From positions 1-64,000 of the forward strand of contig NZ_VEDO01000024.1 in the NCBI RefSeq assembly GCF_007677875.1: 64,000 bases of DNA, written 5' to 3'. The stretch is from Variovorax boronicumulans (GTDB taxonomy: Bacteria > Pseudomonadota > Gammaproteobacteria > Burkholderiales > Burkholderiaceae_C). The notes beneath the pieces were generated by a model. The model saw nothing but the letters and a program-made list of their open reading frames with translations, searched no databases and was not told the DNA's origin. This document shows positions 45,584 through 54,641 of the stretch, in pieces. The stretch's first letter is position 1. Each line of letters begins with the position of its first letter. Made by a program: the position numbers and the translations under genes.

Positions 45584-46741
45584 TCATCGCATTCCCAGGC
45601 CGCGCGCAACGATGCCGCGCAGGATCTGGCGCGTGCCGCCGCGCAGCGAGAAGCTGGGCGCGATCTGCGTCAGGTAGGCCAATGTCTGCAGCAGCGCCGG
45701 TGGCGCCGCGGCACCGCCGTGGTCCAGCGCCTGCGCCACCCAGCCCGGCACCGCCTGTTCGAACTCCGTGCCCAGGTCCTTCACGAGCGAAGCGGCCAGA
45801 GCCGGCTGCTCGCCACGCTGCAGCTGTGCCGCGATGGACAGCGACATCGCACGCAGCACGGCCGTGCGCGACGCGATGCGGCCCAGCGTGGCCAGGGCGG
45901 CGCCGTCCACGTCGGGCAGCGTGCGCAGGTGCGCGAGCCAGGTGTCGACCAGCACCATGGACGACAGCAGCCGCTCGGGGCCGCTGCGCTCGAAGGCCAG
46001 CTCGGCCGTGACCTGCTCCCAGCCCGCGCCCTCCGCGCCGACCAGCGCATCGGCCGGCAGCACCACGTCGTCGATTAGCACCTCGCAGAAGTGCCGGTCG
46101 CCCGTGATGTCCAGCAGCGGCCGCACCGTGATGCCGGGCAGCGACAGGTCCACCAGCACCTGCGACAGGCCCTTGTGCCGGTCCTCGGGCGTGCCCGAGG
46201 TGCGCACCAGCGCGCACATCAGCTGCGAGCGGTGGGCGTTGGTGGTCCAGATCTTGCGCCCGCGCAGCACCCAGCCGGTGTCGGTGCGCAGCGCGCGCGT
46301 GCGCACGCCGGCCAGGTCCGAGCCGGTGTCGGGCTCGCTCATGCCGATGGCCACGAACAGCTCGCCGCGCGCGATGGCCGGCAGGAAACGCTCGCGCTGG
46401 GCCTCGCTGCCGTAGCGCAGGATCAGCGGCGCGGTCTGGCGGTCGGCGATCCAGTGCGCCGAGACCGGCGCGCCCGCGGCCAGCAGTTCCTCGGACAGCA
46501 CGAAGCGCGCGAACGCGCTGCGCCCACCGCCGCCGTAGCGCCGGGGCAGCGTCAGGCACAGCCAGCCCTGCTGCGCTAGTGCGCGGCTGAAGCCGGCGTC
46601 GAAGCCCATCCACGAGCGCGCGCGCAAGGCCGGCGGCATGCCCTGCAGCGCCTCGGCCAGGAAGCGCCGCACCGGCGCACGCAGGGCCTCGTCCTCGGCG
46701 GGAATGCGCACGGGCGTGAACGCGGCGGTGATGTCTTGCAC
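45584..46741 (-). CDS. Acyl-CoA dehydrogenase, full-length partner
   Basis: A 385-residue dehydrogenase. It carries AIGMSEPDTGSDLAGVRT and the loop KIWTTNAHRSQLMCALVR for flavin contact, and ends GGTRQILRGIVARGLGMR. The gene opens the two-gene leftward unit and is divergent from the LysR gene with only 29 bases between start codons. LysR control of this pair is therefore likely. With the short subunit downstream it should form a heteromeric enzyme. Confidence 0.9.
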   Translation of the reverse strand: MQDITAAFTPVRIPAEDEALRAPVRRFLAEALQGMPPALRARSWMGFDAGFSRALAQQGWLCLTLPRRYGGGGRSAFARFVLSEELLAAGAPVSAHWIADRQTAPLILRYGSEAQRERFLPAIARGELFVAIGMSEPDTGSDLAGVRTRALRTDTGWVLRGRKIWTTNAHRSQLMCALVRTSGTPEDRHKGLSQVLVDLSLPGITVRPLLDITGDRHFCEVLIDDVVLPADALVGAEGAGWEQVTAELAFERSGPERLLSSMVLVDTWLAHLRTLPDVDGAALATLGRIASRTAVLRAMSLSIAAQLQRGEQPALAASLVKDLGTEFEQAVPGWVAQALDHGGAAAPPALLQTLAYLTQIAPSFSLRGGTRQILRGIVARGLGMR

Positions 46742-46770
46742 CTGGGCTCCTCTCTCTAGAATTTCCGGCC

Positions 46771-47667
46771 ATGGAACTGCGCCAACTGCGGCAATTCGTC
46801 GTCCTTGCCGAGACGCTCAACTTTCACCGCGCCGCCGAGCGCCTGCACATGGCACAGCCCCCGCTGTCCACGGCCATGCGCAAGCTCGAGGAGGAGCTGG
46901 GCATCGTGCTGTTCGACCGCGACCCGCGCGGCTTGAAGCTGACGGTGGCCGGCGGCATCGCGCTCGCGCATGCGCGACAAACGCTGCAGGGCGCGGAGGA
47001 GCTGCGCCGCGCGGCGACGGAATGCGCCACCGGCGAGCAGGGCCGGCTCACGCTGGGCTTCGCCGGCACCTCCAGCTTCTCGCTGCTGCCGCGGCTGATC
47101 CCGCTGTTCCAGGCCCGCTTTCCGCGCGTGGAACTGGTGCTGCGCGAATCGACCACGCGCGCGTTGATCGAGGCCATGGCCGAGCACACGGTGGATGTTG
47201 CGCTGCTGCGCACGCCGGTGTTCGAGCCCTGCGCCGCCGAGCTGCTGGAGCTGGAGCGCGACCGCTTCGTGCTGGCAGTGCACCCGGACCACGCGCTGGC
47301 GCAGCGCGCCAGCGTCACGCTGGCCGAACTCGGCGACCAGCCCTGGATCCAGTACTCGCGCCTGCAGGTGCCAGCCATGCACGCGCTGGTGCAGATGGCG
47401 TTCCGCCACGCCGGCATCGCGCCCAAGGTGGTGCAGGAAATGGTGCAGGTGCCGACCGCCGTGGGCCTGGTGGAGAGCGGCATCGGCGTGGCGCTGGTGC
47501 CCTCGGTCACGGCGCGCTATGCGCTCACCAATGTGCGCCTGCTGCCGATCGACGACCTGCCGGCGCTGCTGGACATCGGCATCGCGCTGGCCCACCACCC
47601 GGCCGTGGCGACCGGGCCGACGCAGCGCTTCGTCGAGACCGCCAGGGACATGCTGGCCACGGGCTGA
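46771..47667 (+). CDS. LysR-family transcriptional regulator
   Basis: A 298-residue LysR regulator. The N-terminal HTH is ELRQLRQFVVLAETLNFHRA followed by LHMAQPPLSTAMRKLEEELG. The effector domain runs from about residue 90 (GRLTLGFAGTSSFSLLPRLI). It is divergent from the acyl-CoA dehydrogenase pair and probably controls it. Its 3' end is convergent with a Bug gene, leaving two bases between the genes. The inducer is probably a pathway acid or CoA ester, but that is not visible. Confidence 0.94.
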   Translation: MELRQLRQFVVLAETLNFHRAAERLHMAQPPLSTAMRKLEEELGIVLFDRDPRGLKLTVAGGIALAHARQTLQGAEELRRAATECATGEQGRLTLGFAGTSSFSLLPRLIPLFQARFPRVELVLRESTTRALIEAMAEHTVDVALLRTPVFEPCAAELLELERDRFVLAVHPDHALAQRASVTLAELGDQPWIQYSRLQVPAMHALVQMAFRHAGIAPKVVQEMVQVPTAVGLVESGIGVALVPSVTARYALTNVRLLPIDDLPALLDIGIALAHHPAVATGPTQRFVETARDMLATG

Positions 47668-47669
47668 GT

Positions 47670-48647
47670 TCACTCCTGCTCCATGCCGACGCGCGCGGCC
47701 ACGGCGCGCAGCTGCGCGACTTCGCTTTCCTGGAAGGCGCCGAGTTCCTTCGGCCCCATCGGCGCGGGGATGCCGCCCAGGCTGTCGATGTAGGCCGTGC
47801 CCTCGGGGCTGCGCACTATGTCCAGCGCGGCCTTGGCCACCTTGGCGACGATGGCCGGGCCGGTGCGCGCCGGGAAGAAGCCGCCGACCCAGGCGTGCAC
47901 CTCGTGGCCGGGGATGCCGGCCTCGGCCATGGTCGGCACCTCGGGCAGGTCGCGCAGGCGTTGCCGGCTGGTCACGGCCAGCGCGCGCAGCCGGCCGCCC
48001 TTGATCAGCGGCGCGACGGCGCTGATCTCGGCCAGCGAGTAGGCCACGTCGCCCGCCGCCAGGCCCATCACGGCGGCCGAGGTGCCTTTGTACGGCACAT
48101 GCGTGCCGGCGACACCGGCCTGCAGGTGGTACTGCTCGATGGCCAGCCGGTAGGTGGCCGTGCCGCTGCCGAACGGCACCTTGCCGCCGCCTTCGCGCAG
48201 GTGCGCCGTCAGGTCGGCCATGCTGCGCAGCGGCGAGGCGGCCGGCACCACGAACACCATCGGAAAGCGCGCCGCCACCGCCAGCGGCGTGAAGTCGGCG
48301 AACGGGTCGTAGGGCAGCTGCTTGAACGTCACCAGGTTGGTCGTCATCGGCGAGTTGCTGGCCCAGAACAGCGTGTAGCCGTCGGCCGGCGCGCGGGCCA
48401 CGAACTGCGCCGCGATGAAGCTGTTGGCGCCGGTGCGGTTCTCCACCACGAAGGGCTGGCCGAAGCGTTGCTGCAGCCGCGGCGCCAGGAAGCGCGCGAT
48501 GGTGTCGGCCCCGCTGCCGGGCGGCAGCGAGACGATCACCTTGACCGGCTTGTTCGGCCACTCGTCGGCCGGGCCGGCCAGGGCTGGCAGCGCGCTGGCG
48601 CCGGCCAGCGCGAGCAATGCGCGGCGGCGGATGGGGGGCTGGTGCAT
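47670..48647 (-). CDS. Bug/TctC-family receptor with Tat-like signal
   Basis: A 325-residue receptor. RRRALLALAGASALPALAGPA resembles a twin-arginine signal. The mature domain has KPVKVIVSLPPGSGADTIAR, VENRTGANSFIA, ADGYTLFWAS and VPYKGTSAAVMGLAAGDV. It is the last gene of the long leftward block that starts upstream at 53362 or 54536. AAGGAG lies upstream of the ATG at 48647. Confidence 0.92.
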   Translation of the reverse strand: MHQPPIRRRALLALAGASALPALAGPADEWPNKPVKVIVSLPPGSGADTIARFLAPRLQQRFGQPFVVENRTGANSFIAAQFVARAPADGYTLFWASNSPMTTNLVTFKQLPYDPFADFTPLAVAARFPMVFVVPAASPLRSMADLTAHLREGGGKVPFGSGTATYRLAIEQYHLQAGVAGTHVPYKGTSAAVMGLAAGDVAYSLAEISAVAPLIKGGRLRALAVTSRQRLRDLPEVPTMAEAGIPGHEVHAWVGGFFPARTGPAIVAKVAKAALDIVRSPEGTAYIDSLGGIPAPMGPKELGAFQESEVAQLRAVAARVGMEQE

Positions 48648-48679
48648 GTCTGTCTCCTTGTGGGTATGGGAAGAGGATC

Positions 48680-49480
48680 TCAGGGGCGCGGCACGGCCTT
48701 GGCGCGCCCGCTGCTGAAGGCGGCCAGCCGCTCCTCGTGCTCGGGCGTGTGGTGCGCCAGCGCCTGGAACGCGGCCGAGAGTTCCAGCAGCGTGTCCAGC
48801 CGCACCTGCTCGCCTTCGCGCAGCAGCCGCTTGCCCAGCCGCAGCGCATCGCCGGGCTGGGCCGCGATCTCCTGCGCCAGCGCCAGCGCCGCGGGCATCA
48901 GCTTGTCGGGCGCGACGACCTGCGACACCAGGCCGTCCGCACGGGCCTGCTGCGCGTCGATGGCGCGGCCGGTGAAGGCCAGTTCGGCCGCGCGCGAGCG
49001 CCCCACCAGCCGCGGCAGCAGCCAGGCGCCGCCATCGCCCGGAATCAGGCCCAGCCGCACGAAGCTGCAGGCGAAGCGGGCCTGTTCGCTCGCGATGCGG
49101 ATGTCGCACAGGCAGGCCAGGTCCAGGCCGGCGCCGATGGCGTGGCCGTTGACCGCGGCGATCGTCGGCACCTCCAGCGCGTACCAGGCCAGCACCATGC
49201 GCTGGATGCCGTCGCGGTAGGCGTCGCGCGAGCGCACCGGCAGGCCGAGGCCGCTGCCGACCTGCTCGCGCAGCGCCTTGACGTTGCCGCCGGACGAGAA
49301 GCTGCTGCCGCTGCCGGTCAGCACCACGGCATGCACGGTGCGGTCGGCGGCGACGCGCGCGCAGGCCGCCAGCAGCGCCTCGATCGCATCGGGGTCGGAG
49401 ACGGCGTTCTGCGTCTGCGGCCGGTCCATGGTCAGCACGGCCACGCGGCCCTCGCGCCGCTCGGTCAGGAACGGCGTCAT
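48680..49480 (-). CDS. Enoyl-CoA hydratase/isomerase (crotonase family)
   Basis: A 266-residue crotonase. The oxyanion hole segments are SSGGNVKALREQ and AVNGHAIGAGLDLACLCD. The second active-site segment reads FVRLGLIPGDGGAWLLPRLV, as in PaaF/PaaG-type hydratases. It would hydrate an enoyl-CoA or shift its double bond. The ATG overlaps the upstream Bug stop by four bases; the next Bug gene follows 32 bases later. Confidence 0.92.
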   Translation of the reverse strand: MTPFLTERREGRVAVLTMDRPQTQNAVSDPDAIEALLAACARVAADRTVHAVVLTGSGSSFSSGGNVKALREQVGSGLGLPVRSRDAYRDGIQRMVLAWYALEVPTIAAVNGHAIGAGLDLACLCDIRIASEQARFACSFVRLGLIPGDGGAWLLPRLVGRSRAAELAFTGRAIDAQQARADGLVSQVVAPDKLMPAALALAQEIAAQPGDALRLGKRLLREGEQVRLDTLLELSAAFQALAHHTPEHEERLAAFSSGRAKAVPRP

Positions 49481-50460
49481 TCGGGTTGCACGCCGGCGTT
49501 GCGCGCGGCGGTGGTCCAGCGCGTGATCTCGGTGCGCAGCAGCGCGTCGAACTGCGCCGGCGTGGAGGCATGCAGTTCCACGCCCTGCGCGGCGAACTGC
49601 TGGCGCAGTGCCGGCTCGGCCACGACCTGGTTGATCGCCTCGCTGAGCCGCTGCACCACCGGCGCGGGCGTGGCCGCGGGCAGCAGAACGCCGTGCCAGG
49701 TGGTGGCACTGAAGCCCTTGAGCACGGTCTCGGCCACCGTCGGCACCTGTGGCAGCACGGCCGCGCGCTCGCTGCTGGTGACGGCCAGCGCGCGCACGCG
49801 CTGGTCGCGCACGAAGGGCAGCGCGCTGCTCAGCGCGTCCAGCATGAAGTGGATGCGCCCGCCGATCAGGTCGGTCATGGCCGGCGCCGTGCCCTTGTAC
49901 GGCACGTGCACGGCCGTCGTGCCGGTGCCCTGCAGCAGCAGCTCCACGCCCAGGTGGGTGATGTTGCCGATGCCGCCGGAACCGTAGCTGGCCTGCCCCG
50001 GATGCGCCTTGAGGTACTGCACGAGTTGCGCCATCGTGGTGACCTCGGCCGGCAGCGCCGGCCCGGCGACGATGATGGCGGGGATGGACGCCGGCAGCGC
50101 GACCGGCGCGAAGTCCCTGGCCGGGTCGTAGCCCATCTTCTTGTACAGCGCGGGTGTGACCGCGATGCCCGAGGAGTGGTAGAGCGCGGTGTAGCCGTCG
50201 GCCGGCGCCTTGGCGACGAACTCGCTGGCGATGTTGCCGCCCGCGCCGAGCCGGTTCTCGACGATGAACTGCTGGCCCAGCACATCGCCGAGCCGGGCAG
50301 CCATTGCACGCGCGACGACATCGGTCGGGCCGCCGGCCGCGTAGGGCAGCACCAGGCGGATCGGCTTGGCGGGCCAGGCGGCCTGGGCGCGCGCGGCCAG
50401 CGGCGCAGCGGACAGTGCCGCCAGGGTGGCGAGCAGGCGGCGTCGGTCTTGGTGGATCAT
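49477..50460 (-). CDS. Bug/TctC-family receptor with Tat-like signal
   Basis: A 327-residue receptor. The start MIHQDRRRLLATLAALSAAP contains a twin-arginine-type signal. It is followed by KPIRLVLPYAAGGPTDVVAR, VENRLGAGGNIASEFVA and VPYKGTAPAMTDLIGGRI. AAGGAG precedes the ATG at 50460, which is chosen over an ATG seven codons upstream. It overlaps the crotonase gene by four bases, an unusually tight linkage of a periplasmic receptor to a CoA enzyme. Confidence 0.92.
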   Translation of the reverse strand: MIHQDRRRLLATLAALSAAPLAARAQAAWPAKPIRLVLPYAAGGPTDVVARAMAARLGDVLGQQFIVENRLGAGGNIASEFVAKAPADGYTALYHSSGIAVTPALYKKMGYDPARDFAPVALPASIPAIIVAGPALPAEVTTMAQLVQYLKAHPGQASYGSGGIGNITHLGVELLLQGTGTTAVHVPYKGTAPAMTDLIGGRIHFMLDALSSALPFVRDQRVRALAVTSSERAAVLPQVPTVAETVLKGFSATTWHGVLLPAATPAPVVQRLSEAINQVVAEPALRQQFAAQGVELHASTPAQFDALLRTEITRWTTAARNAGVQPE

Positions 50461-50485
50461 CTCTTGTCTCCTTGGGTTCATGTGT

Positions 50486-50950
50486 TCAGTTGGCGCGCCT
50501 GCGCATCAGGCGCAGCGGCGTGTAGACCAGCACGGGCGTGCCGCGCTGGTTCAGTACCGTGTTGCGGGTGCGGACCAGGCCGCGGTCGGGATTGGACGTG
50601 GCGCGCTGCTCGACCACCTCGCAGTCCACGTGCAGCGTGTCGCCGACCAGCGTGGGCCCCTGCATGTCGATCTCGGTGTGCAGGAAGGCCAGGCCCGCGG
50701 TCTGGAAGGACGGTGCCACCAGCCCTTCGGCAAAGGTGTAGACCAGGCCACCCGGTACCACCCGGCCCGGGATGCCCATGGCCGCGCGGTCGGCGGGGTC
50801 GGCATTGCCGAACAGCTCCTCGGTCAGCCAGGTCAGGTTGACGAAATGGACCAGGTCGGTTTCGGTGACGGTGCGCTTGCGCGTGCGAAAGCGCGTGCCC
50901 ACGGGCAGCTCGTCCCAGTGGATGTCCAGCGCGATGGGAAGGTCGGCCAT
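50486..50950 (-). CDS. Hot-dog fold MaoC-like dehydratase/thioesterase
   Basis: A 154-residue hot-dog protein. Recognisable segments are VTETDLVHFVNLTWLTEELF, the Gly-rich GRVVPGGLVYTFAEGL after the central helix, and LHTEIDMQGPTLVGDTLHVD on the back strand. The MaoC-type Asp-x-x-x-His catalytic pair is not clear (NADPADRA stands there), so it may be a thioesterase or a non-catalytic partner. It starts eight bases after the dehydrogenase stop. Confidence 0.8.
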   Translation of the reverse strand: MADLPIALDIHWDELPVGTRFRTRKRTVTETDLVHFVNLTWLTEELFGNADPADRAAMGIPGRVVPGGLVYTFAEGLVAPSFQTAGLAFLHTEIDMQGPTLVGDTLHVDCEVVEQRATSNPDRGLVRTRNTVLNQRGTPVLVYTPLRLMRRRAN

Positions 50951-50958
50951 GGTGTGTC

Positions 50959-52125
50959 TCAATACGACTTGGGCAGGCCCAGCACTTTTTCGGCGATGAA
51001 GCACAGCACCATCTGCGGACTGACCGGCGCGATGCGCGGGATCAGCGACTCGCGCAGGTAGCGCTCCACGTGGTATTCCTTGGCATAGCCGTAGCCGCCG
51101 TGCGTCATCACGGCCGCGGTGCAGGCCTTGAAGCCGGCCTCGGCCGCCAGGTACTTGGCCGCGTTGGCCTCGGCGCCGCAGTTCTCGCCGCGGTCGAACC
51201 GGGCCGCAGCGTGGAAGGCCATCAGGCTGGCCGCCTCCAGTTCCATCCAGCTCTCGGCCAACGGGTGCTGCACGCCCTGGTTCTGGCCGATCGGGCGGTC
51301 GAACACGATGCGCTCCCTGGCATAGGCGGCGGCGCGCGCCAGCGCGGCCCGGCCCAGGCCCACGGCCTCGCCGGCCACCAGGATGCGCTCGGCGTTCATG
51401 CCGTGCAGGATGTAGTGGAAGCCGCGGCCCTCTTCGCCGATGCGGTCGGCCTCGGGGATGCGCAGGCCGTCGATGAAGACCTGGTTGGTGTCCACCGCCT
51501 TGCGGCCCATCTTGTCGATCTCGTGCACCGTGGTGCGGCTGCGGTCGAAGTCGGTATAAAACAGCGACAGGCCCTCGGTCTTGTGGCGCACCCCCTCCAG
51601 CGGCGTGGTGCGCGCCAGCAGCAGCATCTTCTCGGCGCTGCCCGCGGTGGAGATGAAGGTCTTGGTGCCGTGCACCACGTAACCGTCGCCATTGCGCACC
51701 GCGCGGGTCCTGAGCTGCGTGGTGTTGAGCCCGGTGTTGGGCTCGGTCACGGCGAAGCAGGTGCGCTCGCGGCCGGCGATCAGCGGCGGCAGCATGCGCT
51801 GCTTCTGCGCCTCGCTGCCGAACATCACCACCGGGTTCAGGCCGAAGATGTTCATGTGCACGGCCGAGGCGCCGCTCATGCCGGCGCCCGATTCGGCGAT
51901 GGCCTGCATCATCACGGTGGCCTCGGTGATGCCCAGGCCCGAGCCGCCATAGGCCGGCGGAATGCAGATGCCGAGCCAGCCGGCCTGGGCCAGCGCCTGG
52001 TGGAAGTCGGTCGGGAAGCCGCCTTCGCGGTCCTTGCGCAGCCAGTAGTCGGCGTCGAAGCCGGCGCAGATCTGCAGGATCGCTTCGCGGATCTCGCGGT
52101 ATTCGGGTGAGAGTGTCGAGTCCAT
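50959..52125 (-). CDS. Acyl-CoA dehydrogenase
   Basis: A 388-residue dehydrogenase. It has CFAVTEPNTGLNTTQLRTRA (an Asn-Thr variation of the TEPxAGSD motif), THGGYGYAKEYHVERYLRE at the C-terminal signature, and TKTFISTAGSAEKMLLLAR. The N-terminus EYREIREAILQICAGFDADY suits FadE-type enzymes acting on branched or cyclic substrates. It lies 13 bases after the CaiB/BaiF gene. An ATG at 52125 fits family length; the upstream extension is out of frame with known homologues. Confidence 0.92.
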   Translation of the reverse strand: MDSTLSPEYREIREAILQICAGFDADYWLRKDREGGFPTDFHQALAQAGWLGICIPPAYGGSGLGITEATVMMQAIAESGAGMSGASAVHMNIFGLNPVVMFGSEAQKQRMLPPLIAGRERTCFAVTEPNTGLNTTQLRTRAVRNGDGYVVHGTKTFISTAGSAEKMLLLARTTPLEGVRHKTEGLSLFYTDFDRSRTTVHEIDKMGRKAVDTNQVFIDGLRIPEADRIGEEGRGFHYILHGMNAERILVAGEAVGLGRAALARAAAYARERIVFDRPIGQNQGVQHPLAESWMELEAASLMAFHAAARFDRGENCGAEANAAKYLAAEAGFKACTAAVMTHGGYGYAKEYHVERYLRESLIPRIAPVSPQMVLCFIAEKVLGLPKSY

Positions 52126-52138
52126 GGTGTCCTGGTGC

Positions 52139-53362
52139 TCAGGGATTCGGGTCCAGCGCGCCGCTCGCGCGCAGCGCCGCCAGTTCGGCGGGGCCGTAAC
52201 CGGCCTCGCGCAGCAGCTCCTCGCTGTGCTGGCCCAGGCGCGGCGCGAAGTGGCGCTGCGCGGGCTGCGTCTTCGACCAGCGCGCCGGCACGCGCATGGC
52301 GCGCATCGCGCCCTCGCTCGGGTGCTCCTGCGGCGTGAGGAAGTCCACCGCATGCAGGTGCGGGTCGTCCAGCAGCGAGTCGACCGTGTGCATCGGCATG
52401 TGCGGGATGTCGGCCTCTGCCAGCACCTGGAGCCATTGCGCCGTAGTGCGCGTGGCCATGGCCTGCGCCACCATCGCGTACAGCGCGCGGATGTTATCGG
52501 TGCGCCGGCCGATGGTGGCGAATCGCGGGTCGTCCCGGAACAGCGCGGGCTGGCCGATCAGGGCGAAGAAGGACTGCCACTGGCGGTCGGTGTAGAACAT
52601 CGTGCAGATGTAGCCGTCCAGCGTGCGGTAGGGCCGGCGGTCCGGGTTCAGGATGCGTGGGTAGCCGGTGGGGCCCAGCGGCGGTTCGAAGGTCTGGCCG
52701 CAGAGGTGGTCGCCCAGCGTGAGCTGCGCCATGGTCTCGAACATCGGGATCTCGACCGCCTGGCCCTCGCCGGTGCGCTGGCGGTGGAACAGCGCCGCGA
52801 GGATGGCGTTGACGGCGGCGATGCCGACGATGCGGTCGGCCAGCGCGCCCGGCGCGTAGCGCGGCACATCACCGCCGGCCAGCACCGACAGCGCCGGGAT
52901 GCCGGTCGCGCCCTGGATCAGGTCGTCGTAGGCCGGCCGCGCCGCGTACGGCCCCTGTTGGCCGAAGCCGTGTAGGCCGGCGTAGACGATGTCGGGCTTG
53001 ACCGCCGCCACGTCGGCGTAGCCCAGCTGCAGCCGCTGCATGGCCTGTGGCCGCACGTTGTAGACCAGCACGTCGGCGGTCGCGGCCAGGCGCAGCAGCG
53101 CGGCGCGGCCCTCGGGGTGCTTGAGGTCCAGCACGATGCTGCGCTTGTTGCGGTTGCAGTGCAGGAACAGCGCGCCCATGCCGGGGTTGCGCATCGGCCC
53201 CAGGTGGCGCGTGCTGTCGCCGGCCGGCGCTTCGACCTTGACGACATCGGCCCCCATGTCGCCCAGCAGCACGGTGGCGAAGGGGCCCATGAGGACCGAG
53301 GTCAGGTCGAGGATGCGGACGCCGGCCAGCGGGCCGGCGGTGGGAGTGGGTGGCGTGGTCAT
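52139..53362 (-). CDS. CaiB/BaiF family CoA-transferase (class III)
   Basis: A 407-residue class III CoA-transferase, moving CoA between acids. Features are GVRILDLTSVLMGPFATVLL at the N-terminus, ADVVKVEAPAGD, the catalytic Asp segment RPAYDDLIQGATGI, and GEGQAVEIPMFETMAQL. It probably activates the substrate acid or recycles CoA. Its ATG lies about 50 bases downstream of the conserved 42-bp element. It heads the leftward set of dehydrogenase, hot-dog, Bug, crotonase and Bug genes. Confidence 0.92.
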   Translation of the reverse strand: MTTPPTPTAGPLAGVRILDLTSVLMGPFATVLLGDMGADVVKVEAPAGDSTRHLGPMRNPGMGALFLHCNRNKRSIVLDLKHPEGRAALLRLAATADVLVYNVRPQAMQRLQLGYADVAAVKPDIVYAGLHGFGQQGPYAARPAYDDLIQGATGIPALSVLAGGDVPRYAPGALADRIVGIAAVNAILAALFHRQRTGEGQAVEIPMFETMAQLTLGDHLCGQTFEPPLGPTGYPRILNPDRRPYRTLDGYICTMFYTDRQWQSFFALIGQPALFRDDPRFATIGRRTDNIRALYAMVAQAMATRTTAQWLQVLAEADIPHMPMHTVDSLLDDPHLHAVDFLTPQEHPSEGAMRAMRVPARWSKTQPAQRHFAPRLGQHSEELLREAGYGPAELAALRASGALDPNP

Positions 53363-53414
53363 TGGGGGGCAGCGAAGATGCTCGGGCGGCATCGTCGGCC
53401 CCGGCGCGATCCGT

Positions 53415-53456
53415 GGCAAATACCGTTCGTGGCTCGGCCGATACTTTGCGGATATC
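53415..53456 (-). promoter_or_regulatory. Conserved 42-bp promoter element, copy B
   Basis: Read on the minus strand, this element matches the plus-strand copy at 54642-54683 at 29 of 42 positions without gaps. Common blocks are GATA, GTATCGGCCGA and CGGTATTTGCC. TTGCCA at its end, then 17 bases, then GACGAT looks like a -35/-10 pair. It lies about 52 bases before the CaiB/BaiF start codon, oriented toward it. Confidence 0.65.
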
Positions 53457-53475
53457 GAGCCGGCCGAGGCGCCGC

Positions 53476-53892
53476 TCAGAGCGCCACGGTGGCGTCGCCC
53501 AGGATGCGGGTCTCGCCGGCCTGGTTGGCGGTCTGGATCTCGACCTTGACGCGGCGTTCGCCATCGGCCTCGAACTTCTGCACCACCTTGCCGGTGCAGT
53601 TGATCTGGTCGCCCAGATGCGTGATGCCCGTGAAGCGCGCGTTGAACTGGCGGATCTGGCGCTGGTCCACCCACTGCGTGAGCAAGCGGCCCAGGTAGGC
53701 CATGGACAGCATGCCGTGCGCGAACACGTCGGGCATGCCGCCCTTGCGCGCGTAGTCGATGTCGATGTGCATCGGGTTGTGGTCGTTCGAGGCACCGGCG
53801 AACAAGGCCAGCGTGGTGCGGTTGATGGGCGGCAGCGCCAGAGGCGGCAAGGTGTCGCCGACCTGCAGCGCGTCGAATTGGGGGGCGTTCAT
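53476..53892 (-). CDS. MaoC-type dehydratase, small subunit with catalytic motif
   Basis: A 138-residue single hot-dog MaoC protein. The hydratase signature is present: FAGASNDHNPMHIDIDYARK, followed by AHGMLSMAYLGRLLTQW. It resembles HadB-like or ChsH-type subunits that need a second hot-dog partner. The partner is probably the 54096-54536 product, encoded upstream on the same strand. Start ATG at 53892 is preceded by AAGGA. Confidence 0.88.
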   Translation of the reverse strand: MNAPQFDALQVGDTLPPLALPPINRTTLALFAGASNDHNPMHIDIDYARKGGMPDVFAHGMLSMAYLGRLLTQWVDQRQIRQFNARFTGITHLGDQINCTGKVVQKFEADGERRVKVEIQTANQAGETRILGDATVAL

Positions 53893-53994
53893 GGTGGTTC
53901 CTTTCAGTGGTTCATCGCACAGCGCGCCACCCGCGGGGAACAGAGCCGGGTGGCAAGCAGAGGTTCGCAAGGCCGCGGAGCAGGCCATGCCAGC

Positions 53995-54036
53995 GGACGC
54001 CGCGGAACGGGCTCTGCCCGGCCGCTGGCGGCGTCC
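53995..54036. repeat. Inverted repeat in the gap between two MaoC-like genes
   Basis: GGACGCCGC (53995-54003) pairs with GCGGCGTCC (54028-54036) in a 9-bp perfect stem with a 24-base loop. A smaller stem (CCACCCG/CGGGTGG) lies about 50 bases to the left. Neither is followed by a T-run, so these are more likely an mRNA-stabilising or attenuating hairpin or a dispersed repeat than a terminator. The 203-base gap otherwise holds nothing I recognise. Confidence 0.4.
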
Positions 54037-54095
54037 CGTGGAGGGGGGATGGGACTTCTACACGCCCTTCGAAGTCCAAACGGGGGTGGGCCCAT

Positions 54096-54536
54096 TCAAG
54101 CGCTGCGGTGGACAAGCACCTTGCGCACGTCGGCCACATGCTCGTGGCGCTGGTTGGTGACGCGCGTGTGCATCACCACGAACTCCAGCGCGCCGTTCTT
54201 CTTGTCGTACACGTCGGTCACGCGGCCTTCGAACAGCAGCGTGTCGCCGGCATGGGCGACCTGATGGTAGGTGAAGGACTGCTCGCCGTGCAGCACGCGC
54301 GGCAGTTCGATGCCGGCCTTCTCGCGCCAGTCGCTGGGCGGCTGCATGAGCTCCAGCGAGAACAGGAAGGTGGGCGGCACCGGCAGGCCGGGGTGGCCCG
54401 CGTCGCGCGCCGCGGCCTCGTCGAAGTAGACCGGGTCGGTCTCGCCGATGGCCTTGGCGAAGAAGCGCAGCTGCCCGGCCTCTGCGGTCACGCGCAGCGG
54501 GGGGAAGACCATGCCGATGATGTTGCGGTCGATCAT
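54096..54536 (-). CDS. MaoC N-terminal-type (HadA-like) hot-dog protein
   Basis: A 146-residue protein of the MaoC_dehydrat_N group: IGMVFPPLRVTAEAGQLRFF, AIGETDPVYFDEAAARDAGH, and HGEQSFTYHQVAHAGDTL. These subunits lack the full catalytic signature and pair with a MaoC subunit as a heterodimer (HadAB-like). It is the first gene of the leftward block and is divergent from the racemase gene. GGAG with a 6-base spacer precedes the ATG at 54536. Confidence 0.85.
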   Translation of the reverse strand: MIDRNIIGMVFPPLRVTAEAGQLRFFAKAIGETDPVYFDEAAARDAGHPGLPVPPTFLFSLELMQPPSDWREKAGIELPRVLHGEQSFTYHQVAHAGDTLLFEGRVTDVYDKKNGALEFVVMHTRVTNQRHEHVADVRKVLVHRSA

Positions 54537-54641
54537 GAAAAGCTCCAGGGGAAAGGGCCCCGCGAGCATGCGCGGCAGGGCCCCGCGCCGCCCCCACCCG
54601 CGATGGCGAGGGGAGGGAAAACCCGCGATCGTCACCATGGC

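Noticed and set aside
46638-49220. An 860-residue plus-strand open frame across LysR and Bug genes
   Set aside because: It runs through LysR out of frame and across a convergent Bug gene; no ribosome-binding site or domain supports it.
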